A stretch of DNA of 21,383 bases, from NCBI GenBank assembly GCA_900770345.1, contig CAAGKF010000330.1, forward strand, positions 1 to 21,383, in the 5' to 3' direction. The notes under the pieces were generated by a model. The model saw nothing but the letters and a program-made list of their open reading frames with translations, was not told where the DNA came from and ran no database searches. The DNA is from Lachnospiraceae bacterium. Lineage in GTDB: Bacteria; Bacillota; Clostridia; Lachnospirales; Lachnospiraceae. Positions 14,837 to 21,383 of the stretch are shown here, in pieces (the stretch's first letter is position 1; each line of letters opens with the position of its first letter). A program made the translations under genes and the position numbers.

Positions 14837-16750
14837 ATGGGAGAGCAATACGGAGCAGATCAGATTCAGATACTGGAGGGCCTGGAAGCAGTAAGAAAAA
14901 GGCCTGGTATGTATATCGGCAGCACATCTTCCAGAGGACTTCATCATCTGGTATATGAAATTGTAGATAACGCGGTGGACGAGGCATTGGCGGGATATTG
15001 TGATTCTATCGATGTGACCATTAATGCGGATAATTCGATCACAGTTATTGATGACGGACGGGGTATTCCCGTTGATATCCAAAAGAAAGCTGGCCTTCCG
15101 GCGGTAGAGGTGGTATTTACGATCCTTCATGCCGGCGGTAAATTCGGAAGCGGCGGATATAAGGTATCAGGAGGTCTTCACGGTGTAGGTGCGTCTGTAG
15201 TAAATGCCCTTTCGGAATGGCTGGAGGTAATGGTCTACAGAGACGGACATATCTATAAGCAGCGCTATGAGCGGGGAAAGGTGGTATACCCACTGAAGGT
15301 TATTGGAGAGTGTGATGCCGACCGCCACGGAACTACTGTTACCTTCCTTCCGGATAAAGAAATTTTCGAAGAGACCGTATATGATTATGATACCTTAAAA
15401 GTGCGTCTGAGGGAGACTGCCTTTCTGACAAAGGATCTGAAGATCATTCTCAGGGATGACAGGGAAGAGAAGAAAGAGAAAACCTTTCACTATGAAGGCG
15501 GAATCAAGGAGTTTGTAACTTACTTGAACAAGGGAAAAATGCCTCTTTATGATCAGGTTATTTACTGTGAAGGAACAAAGGAAGGTGTCTATGTGGAGGT
15601 ATCCATGCAGCATAATGATTCCTACACAGAGAATATTTATACATTTGTAAATAATATAAATACACCGGAGGGCGGTACTCATCTGACCGGTTTTAAGAAT
15701 GCCCTCACAAAAACCTTCAACGATTATGCGAGAAAGAATAAACTTCTGAAGGAAAGTGAGGAAAGTCTTTCCGGTGAAGATATCAGGGAAGGTCTGACCG
15801 CAATTATAAGTGTAAAGATCAGCGAGCCTCAGTTTGAGGGACAGACGAAGCAGAAGCTGGGAAACAGTGAGGCGCGTACGGCGGTGGATAATATTGTCAG
15901 CGAGCAGCTTACCTATTTCCTGGAGCAGAATCCTGTGGTAGCGAAAGCGATGTGTGAGAAGTCCATTCTGGCGCAAAGAGCCAGGGCGGCAGCAAGAAAG
16001 GCCCGTGATTTAACGCGTCGTAAATCAGCTCTTGACGGCATGGCTCTTCCGGGAAAGCTGGCGGACTGTTCTGATAAGAATCCGGAAAACTGCGAGATTT
16101 ATATCGTAGAGGGAGATTCCGCCGGCGGCTCTGCCAAGACAGCCCGTTCCAGAGCGACTCAGGCCATACTTCCGCTGAGGGGAAAAATACTGAATGTGGA
16201 GAAGGCGAGAATGGACAGGATCTACGGAAATGCGGAGATCAAAGCCATGATAACAGCTTTCGGAACAGGTATTCATGATGATTTTGATATCAGTAAGCTG
16301 CGTTACCACAAGATTATTATTATGACAGATGCTGATGTGGACGGGGCTCATATCAGTACGCTGCTTTTGACCTTTATTTATCGGTTTATGCCGGAGCTGA
16401 TCAAGCAGGGATATGTATATCTGGCACAGCCTCCTCTGTACAAGATCGAGAAGAATAAACGTGTATGGTATGCCTACAGCGATGAAGAGCTGAATTCTAT
16501 TCTTATGGAGATCGGCCGTGATAATAACAATAAGATACAGCGCTACAAAGGACTGGGAGAAATGGATGCGGAACAGCTCTGGGAGACAACGATGGATCCG
16601 GAGCGAAGGATCCTTCTTCGAGTGACTATGGATGAGGAAACTACCTCCGAAATCGATCTGACCTTTACTACTCTTATGGGTGATCAGGTAGAGCCGAGAA
16701 GAGAATTCATTGAGTTAAATGCCAAGAAAGTTAAGAATCTGGATATTTAA
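14837..16750 (+). CDS. gyrB: DNA gyrase subunit B
   Basis: GyrB is the ATPase subunit of gyrase, the type IIA topoisomerase that introduces negative supercoils. The 637-residue protein has the GHKL ATPase domain with EIVDNAVDEA (41-50), DDGRGIPV (72-79) and GGLHGVGAS (112-120), a transducer domain, and the TOPRIM domain with EGDSAGG (Glu425) and DADVDGAH (Asp498, Asp500), the metal-binding acidic residues. It ends with the conserved REFIELNAK segment. It lacks the ~170-residue insert of the enterobacterial enzyme, as expected for Firmicutes. It directly precedes gyrA (28 bases). Confidence 0.98.
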   Translation: MGEQYGADQIQILEGLEAVRKRPGMYIGSTSSRGLHHLVYEIVDNAVDEALAGYCDSIDVTINADNSITVIDDGRGIPVDIQKKAGLPAVEVVFTILHAGGKFGSGGYKVSGGLHGVGASVVNALSEWLEVMVYRDGHIYKQRYERGKVVYPLKVIGECDADRHGTTVTFLPDKEIFEETVYDYDTLKVRLRETAFLTKDLKIILRDDREEKKEKTFHYEGGIKEFVTYLNKGKMPLYDQVIYCEGTKEGVYVEVSMQHNDSYTENIYTFVNNINTPEGGTHLTGFKNALTKTFNDYARKNKLLKESEESLSGEDIREGLTAIISVKISEPQFEGQTKQKLGNSEARTAVDNIVSEQLTYFLEQNPVVAKAMCEKSILAQRARAAARKARDLTRRKSALDGMALPGKLADCSDKNPENCEIYIVEGDSAGGSAKTARSRATQAILPLRGKILNVEKARMDRIYGNAEIKAMITAFGTGIHDDFDISKLRYHKIIIMTDADVDGAHISTLLLTFIYRFMPELIKQGYVYLAQPPLYKIEKNKRVWYAYSDEELNSILMEIGRDNNNKIQRYKGLGEMDAEQLWETTMDPERRILLRVTMDEETTSEIDLTFTTLMGDQVEPRREFIELNAKKVKNLDI

Positions 16751-16778
16751 TTGATTGCTGACATAAAGGAGATAAGAT

Positions 16779-19325
16779 ATGGAACCAAATGTATTTGATA
16801 AGGTCCATGATGTTGACCTGAAAAAAACCATGGAGCAGTCCTATATCGACTATGCCATGAGTGTTATCAGCGCCAGAGCTCTGCCGGATGCCAGGGACGG
16901 CCTGAAGCCGGTGCAGAGACGTGTGCTGTATTCCATGATAGAGTTAAACAACGGACCGGACAAGCCCCACCGTAAATGTGCCCGTATTGTAGGAGATACT
17001 ATGGGTAAATATCATCCCCACGGTGACAGCTCCATTTACGGAGCGCTGGTAAATATGGCTCAGGACTGGTCTACCAGATATCCTCTGGTGGACGGACATG
17101 GAAATTTTGGTTCTGTGGATGGTGACGGCGCTGCGGCCATGCGTTATACGGAGGCCCGCTTAAGCCGTATTTCCATGGAAATGCTGGCTGATATCAATAA
17201 AGATACCGTTGATTTTGTTCCTAACTTTGATGAAACGGAAAAAGAGCCCGTAGTGCTTCCCTCCCGTTTTCCAAATCTGCTGGTAAACGGAACCTCCGGA
17301 ATCGCTGTAGGTATGGCTACCAATATTCCTCCTCATAACCTGCGGGAGATCATAGGAGCTGTAGTAAAGATGATCAATAATCGTGTGGAGGAGGACAGGG
17401 ATACAACTCTGGAGGAAATCATGGAGATCGTAAAGGGACCTGATTTTCCTACAGGTGCTACTATTTTAGGCAAAAGAGGAATTGAGGAAGCCTACCGTAC
17501 AGGCCGCGCAAAGATCAAGGTTCGGGCAGTGACCAATATTGAAACTATGCCCAACGGAAAATCCAGGATTATTGTTACAGAGCTTCCTTACATGGTAAAT
17601 AAGGCCAGACTGATCGAAAAGATTGCTGATCTGGTAAAAGAAAAAAAGATAGATGGAATTACCTATATCGGTGATGAGTCCAACCGCGAGGGTATGCGTA
17701 TTAATATTGAGCTGCGCCGGGATGTTAATGCCAATGTGATATTAAATCAGCTGCTGAAGCATACACAGCTTCAGGATACCTTTGGCGTGATCATGATCGC
17801 TCTGGTGAAGAATGAACCAAAGATACTGAATCTTCATCAGATGCTGGATTATTATCTGCAGCATCAGGAGGATGTAGTAAGAAGAAGAACACAGTATGAT
17901 TTAAATAAGGCGGAGGAGAGGGCTCATATCTTAAAAGGTCTGCTGATCGCCCTGGATCATATTGATGAGGTGATCCGGATCATACGAGGATCTGCTAATG
18001 TGGCGGATGCCAAGAATCAGCTGATGGAAAGGTTTGGACTTTCTGATGCGCAGGCTCAGGCTATCGTTGATATGAGACTGAGAGCTCTTACCGGTTTGGA
18101 AAGGGAAAAGCTGGAGAGCGAATATAAGGAGCTTATGGCAAAGATCGAAGAACTGAAAGCGATTCTTGCAGATGAAAAGAAGCTTCTTACCGTTATAAAA
18201 GAAGAAATTTCCATTATTGCAGATAAATACGGAGATGAAAGAAGAACAGCAATCGGGTACGATGACGATGTATCAGTGGAGGATCTTATTCCTGATGAGG
18301 ACACAGTTATTGCTATGACTCACTTAGGCTACATCAAACGTATGGATGTGGACAATTTTAAGAGTCAGAACCGGGGCGGCAAAGGAATCAAGGGAATGCA
18401 GACCATTGAGCAGGATTATATTGAAGATCTGCTTATGACCACCAATCATCATCTGATGATGTTCTTTACCAACAGAGGCCGCGTATACAGGCTGAAAGCG
18501 TATGAAATCCCGGAAGCCGGAAGAACAGCCAGAGGAACAGCAATTGTGAATCTGCTTCAGCTGCAGCCGGATGAAAAAATAACGGCTATTATTCCTATGA
18601 GGGAGCTGAACAATGATAAATACCTGTTCATGGCAACCAAAAACGGTATGGTCAAGAAGACACCTATGGTCGAGTATGAAAATGTCCGCAAAACAGGTCT
18701 TCAGGCAATTGTCCTGAGAGAAGGCGATGAGCTGATCGAAGTAAAGGCCACGGATAATACTCAGGATATTTTCCTGGTAACGAAAAAAGGTATGTGCATC
18801 CGCTTTAATGAGAGGGATGTAAGGGTTACCGGCCGTGTATCTATGGGTGTAATAGGTATGCGTTTTGATGAGAATGATGAAGTCATCGGCATGCAGATGG
18901 AGAGTCAGGGAGAAAGTCTTCTGGTGGTTTCTGAAAATGGAATGGGTAAGCGTACCTTAACAACTGAGTTTAATTCCCAGAACCGGGGCGGCAAAGGTGT
19001 GCTTTGCTATAAAATAACAGAAAAAACGGGAAATCTGATAGGAGCCAAATTGGTGAATGACAGCAGGGAGGTTATGCTGATCACTACAGAAGGAATCATT
19101 ATCCGTATGCCCGTAGAAGGAATTTCTGTTATTGGCAGAAACACTTCCGGTGTGAAGCTGATGAGTATCGATCAGAGTTCTGATATCAAAGTAGCCAGCA
19201 TTGCCAAGGTCAGAGAAAGCGTTACCAAGGACAGCAATGTCTATGACGAAGAATATTATGAGGAGGAAAGTGATAATTCCGAGGGAGAAAATAAGCCGGA
19301 GGAAGGATCATCGGAAGAAACCTAA
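16779..19325 (+). CDS. gyrA: DNA gyrase subunit A
   Basis: GyrA carries the DNA breakage-reunion activity. The 848-residue protein has the winged-helix domain with catalytic Tyr123 in AAMRYTEARLS. The quinolone-determining region is HPHGDSSIYG (79-88), with Ser84 and Gly88 at the E. coli 83 and 87 equivalents. The coiled-coil tower (~360-500) is followed by the beta-pinwheel domain. The GyrA box QNRGGKG occurs at 530-536 and again at 734-740; these are encoded by an identical 20-base stretch. An acidic tail (about 30 residues, Glu/Asp rich) follows. AAGGAG precedes the ATG. The box and ending identify GyrA rather than ParC. Confidence 0.98.
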   Translation: MEPNVFDKVHDVDLKKTMEQSYIDYAMSVISARALPDARDGLKPVQRRVLYSMIELNNGPDKPHRKCARIVGDTMGKYHPHGDSSIYGALVNMAQDWSTRYPLVDGHGNFGSVDGDGAAAMRYTEARLSRISMEMLADINKDTVDFVPNFDETEKEPVVLPSRFPNLLVNGTSGIAVGMATNIPPHNLREIIGAVVKMINNRVEEDRDTTLEEIMEIVKGPDFPTGATILGKRGIEEAYRTGRAKIKVRAVTNIETMPNGKSRIIVTELPYMVNKARLIEKIADLVKEKKIDGITYIGDESNREGMRINIELRRDVNANVILNQLLKHTQLQDTFGVIMIALVKNEPKILNLHQMLDYYLQHQEDVVRRRTQYDLNKAEERAHILKGLLIALDHIDEVIRIIRGSANVADAKNQLMERFGLSDAQAQAIVDMRLRALTGLEREKLESEYKELMAKIEELKAILADEKKLLTVIKEEISIIADKYGDERRTAIGYDDDVSVEDLIPDEDTVIAMTHLGYIKRMDVDNFKSQNRGGKGIKGMQTIEQDYIEDLLMTTNHHLMMFFTNRGRVYRLKAYEIPEAGRTARGTAIVNLLQLQPDEKITAIIPMRELNNDKYLFMATKNGMVKKTPMVEYENVRKTGLQAIVLREGDELIEVKATDNTQDIFLVTKKGMCIRFNERDVRVTGRVSMGVIGMRFDENDEVIGMQMESQGESLLVVSENGMGKRTLTTEFNSQNRGGKGVLCYKITEKTGNLIGAKLVNDSREVMLITTEGIIIRMPVEGISVIGRNTSGVKLMSIDQSSDIKVASIAKVRESVTKDSNVYDEEYYEEESDNSEGENKPEEGSSEET

Positions 19326-19357
19326 AAGAGGGGCGCTGCAAAAGTAGCGCCTCTTTA
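19324..19357 (+). terminator. Intrinsic terminator after gyrA
   Basis: AAAGAGG-GGCGCT on the left pairs with AGCGCC-TCTTT on the right, with one bulged G and a short loop (GCAAAAGT), and ends in TTT then AATTAATT. It begins at the gyrA stop codon and closes the dnaA/dnaN-gyrA block. Confidence 0.85.
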
Positions 19358-19455
19358 ATTAATCTACAGCAGCGGTAAAAAATTTCCCAGGGCAGTGTTT
19401 CTACTTGGTCAACAAGGGAACGGATGCTCAATATACAAGAGAGAAGGTATAAACA

Positions 19456-20178
19456 ATGATAAGAATTGTTTATATGATAATAATAAATTTATTTTATGTT
19501 CCTGTATGGTTTTGGAATATTGCCCGCATGTCCATGGAAAATGATGATCATACAGTACAGCAGAAATATGATTATATTGCAGAGGTTGTAAAGCAGGTGA
19601 CTTGCCGGGGAAGGGTTACGGTTAAAGTAAGCGGACTGGAAAATATTCCGAAAGAGAACGGTTTTATTTTGTTTCCGAATCATCAGGGTTTTTTTGATAT
19701 GCTGGCGATCATTGGTACATGCCCGAATCCTCTTTCTGTAGTGATCAAAAAAGAAGCGGAAAACTGGATTCTGATAAAACAGGTTATTGGAGCTACCGGA
19801 AGTCTGGCTATGGATCGAAAGGACATTAAAGATCAGGTCCATGTCATCGGGGAAGTGACAAAAAGAGTAAAAGAAGGACGAAATTTTGTTATATTCGCAG
19901 AAGGACATCTCAGTCCTAACGGAAATGAACTGATTGAATTTAAAAGCGGTACATTTAAAAGTGCTGTAAAGGCCGGCTGTCCGATTATACCGGTAGCTCT
20001 TATTGATTCTTTTAAACCTTTTGGAAAAAACTCTTTAAGGCGGGAAAAGGTGGAGGTTCATTATATGGAGCCGATCTGTCAGGAACAATATATTGGGATG
20101 AAAACTGCAGAAATAGCACATCTTGTGCATGACAGGATACAGGAAGAAATAAATAAAAATATTGAAAAAAAGTATTGA
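19456..20178 (+). CDS. 1-acyl-sn-glycerol-3-phosphate acyltransferase (PlsC family)
   Basis: This 240-residue protein belongs to the PlsC/LPLAT family, which acylates lysophosphatidic acid to phosphatidic acid in membrane lipid synthesis. A hydrophobic N-terminal segment (~4-23) anchors it. The catalytic H-x4-D motif is NHQGFFD (His76, Asp81). The second motif is FAEGHLSPNG (148-157), where the common EGTR is EGHL; the third is EFKSGTFKSA (161-170), and the fourth is PIIPVAL (176-182). GAGAAGG lies shortly before the ATG. A gyrA terminator precedes the gene. Any own promoter in the 100-base gap is weak (TCAACA-17-TATACA at 19409-19437). Because EGTR is altered, specificity for lysophosphatidate is likely but not certain. 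Confidence 0.88.
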   Translation: MIRIVYMIIINLFYVPVWFWNIARMSMENDDHTVQQKYDYIAEVVKQVTCRGRVTVKVSGLENIPKENGFILFPNHQGFFDMLAIIGTCPNPLSVVIKKEAENWILIKQVIGATGSLAMDRKDIKDQVHVIGEVTKRVKEGRNFVIFAEGHLSPNGNELIEFKSGTFKSAVKAGCPIIPVALIDSFKPFGKNSLRREKVEVHYMEPICQEQYIGMKTAEIAHLVHDRIQEEINKNIEKKY

Positions 20179-20203
20179 CAAGTATCGGTAAATCATTTAT
20201 AAT
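20175..20203 (+). promoter_or_regulatory. Consensus promoter of the tRNA-Ser gene
   Basis: TTGACA (20175-20180), 17 nt, TATAAT (20198-20203): both hexamers match consensus exactly. The -35 overlaps the plsC TGA stop codon (20176-20178). The -10 is about 60 bases before the mature tRNA 5' end. Confidence 0.93.
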
Positions 20204-20263
20204 ATTCAATGCGTCTGAAAACAAATATGTTAAAAGATGCAGTCATATGGAAAAACGCAATTC

Positions 20264-20351
20264 GGAGAAATACTCAAGAGGCCGAAGAGGCGCCCCTGCT
20301 AAGGGTGTAGGTCGGGAAACCGGCGCGAGGGTTCAAATCCCTCTTTCTCCG
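20264..20351 (+). tRNA. tRNA-Ser (anticodon GCU)
   Basis: The 88-nt cloverleaf has acceptor arms GGAGAAA (20264-20270) and TTTCTCC (20344-20350) with discriminator G. The anticodon stem CGCCC/GGGTG has loop CTGCTAA (anticodon GCT at 20298-20300), so it reads AGC and AGU. A long class II variable arm (GTCGG-GAAA-CCGGC) and the T arm GAGGG-TTCAAAT-CCCTC are present. The long variable arm and anticodon identify serine. The 3' CCA is not encoded (CTC follows), so it is added by CCA-adding enzyme. A run of six T residues follows at 20355-20360. Confidence 0.97.
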
Positions 20352-20418
20352 CTCTTTTTTCCAAATGATTATTTTTTTACTGTTTTCTCGAAAAACGGAA
20401 ATTAATTTTAAAAAGTTG

Positions 20419-20447
20419 TTGACAAATGCTGATGACTATGATAAAAT
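20419..20447 (+). promoter_or_regulatory. rRNA promoter P1
   Basis: TTGACA (20419-20424), 17 nt, TAAAAT (20442-20447), with TG one base upstream of the -10 (extended -10). An A-rich stretch precedes the -35, consistent with an UP element. Confidence 0.88.
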
Positions 20448-20523
20448 TGATAACCGCTGGAGAAAACAACAAAGAATTTATTGGATGCTCCGAAAGAAGC
20501 TGAAAAATAAATCAAAAAAGTTG

Positions 20524-20552
20524 TTGACAAACTCGAAAATCTGTGATAAGAT
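20524..20552 (+). promoter_or_regulatory. rRNA promoter P2
   Basis: TTGACA (20524-20529), 17 nt, TAAGAT (20547-20552), again with an extended -10 TG. It shares a 17-base identical -35 segment with P1, 105 bp upstream. The distance to the 16S 5' end is about 190 bases. Confidence 0.88.
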
Positions 20553-20748
20553 GAATGAGTTGCTGCTGAAAAAACAGAACAGCGAAAGTTCCTTGAAAAT
20601 TGAAGATTAAACAGTATGTAAAACCCTGAAAATTCTAAAAAACAAAGGTCTGGTTTGGCCTTTGAATTGAGAAAATTCAGAACAAAAACCAAGTAAAACG
20701 GGAAAGAACAATTAGCCAAGCTAAGTAGTCTTAACCAAGAATCAACTT

Positions 20749-21383
<635 letters not shown>

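Larger units (their letters stand above)
20352..20748 (+). promoter_or_regulatory. rRNA operon promoter and leader region
   Basis: This gene-free stretch holds two tandem promoters (20419-20447 and 20524-20552), a boxA-like antitermination sequence TTCCTTGAAAATT (about 20589-20601), and several hairpins. The clearest are CAAAGGTC/GGCCTTTG (about 20644-20665) and TTAGC/GCTAA (20712-20724) just before the 16S 5' end. They are likely part of the leader that pairs or folds during 16S processing. I see no coding signal here. Confidence 0.75.

Noticed and set aside
14749..14958. Small plus-strand frame across recF-gyrB and the gyrB start
   Set aside because: It overlaps gyrB in another frame, has no recognisable domain, and is not a DUF370 protein; treated as chance.
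15395..15976. 193-codon minus-strand frame inside gyrB
   Set aside because: It is the shadow of a conserved gyrB coding region, with no ribosome binding site or family similarity.
18366..18997. Identical 20-base repeat within gyrA
   Set aside because: Both copies encode the QNRGGKG GyrA-box type strand in two blades of the beta-pinwheel, an expected internal protein repeat.
20365..20610. Lysine/asparagine-rich open frame in the rRNA promoter region
   Set aside because: It runs through both tandem rRNA promoters and the boxA-like element; composition only reflects A-rich DNA.

Overview
This window is the chromosomal replication origin neighbourhood of a low-GC Firmicute, almost certainly a member of the Lachnospiraceae (Clostridium cluster XIVa). 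That placement rests on the partial 16S rRNA at the right edge (my reading of its style; no search was run), on the gene order, and on the protein sequences. The layout is the conserved Firmicute origin: genes left of the origin mostly run on the minus strand, and genes right of it run on the plus strand, so most are co-directional with replication.

Left edge (1-2239): two plus-strand genes run head-on to the inferred replication fork, a membrane-anchored alpha/beta hydrolase and the AP endonuclease nfo. Each has its own intrinsic terminator. A perfect 16-bp parS palindrome (ParB site) begins on the base after the hydrolase stop codon.

Left arm (2240-9592, minus strand): rpmH-rnpA-yidD-yidC-jag, then mnmE-mnmG-rsmG. 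These encode ribosomal protein L34, the RNase P protein, the membrane insertase and its accessory proteins, and tRNA/rRNA modification enzymes. The 44-residue rpmH is included. A consensus promoter drives rpmH, a hairpin with a T-rich tail separates rpmH from rnpA, and a terminator separates jag from mnmE. An ECF-transporter S component with its own consensus promoter lies between rpmH and the origin.

Origin (10298-12284): DnaA boxes occur in two clusters flanking dnaA. The upstream cluster includes a perfect 23-bp palindrome of two boxes plus a third box one 11-bp step away. The dnaA-dnaN spacer carries further boxes, an AT-rich tract, a possible DnaA-trio-like element, and a near-consensus box inside the dnaN leader.

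Right arm (12285-19325, plus strand): dnaN, yaaA/rlbA, recF, gyrB and gyrA encode the sliding clamp, an S4 RNA-binding protein, a recombination mediator and DNA gyrase. They end in a terminator after gyrA. A plsC-type acyltransferase follows, then tRNA-Ser(GCU) with a promoter overlapping the plsC stop, then two tandem near-consensus promoters and the first ~635 nt of a 16S rRNA gene cut by the window end.

I found no undescribed multi-gene system. The points most worth a second look are regulatory or architectural: the parS site with no parAB in the usual slot beside rsmG, the DnaA-box geometry and trio-like element, the rpmH/rnpA attenuator, the duplicated rRNA promoter, and the origin-facing ECF gene.
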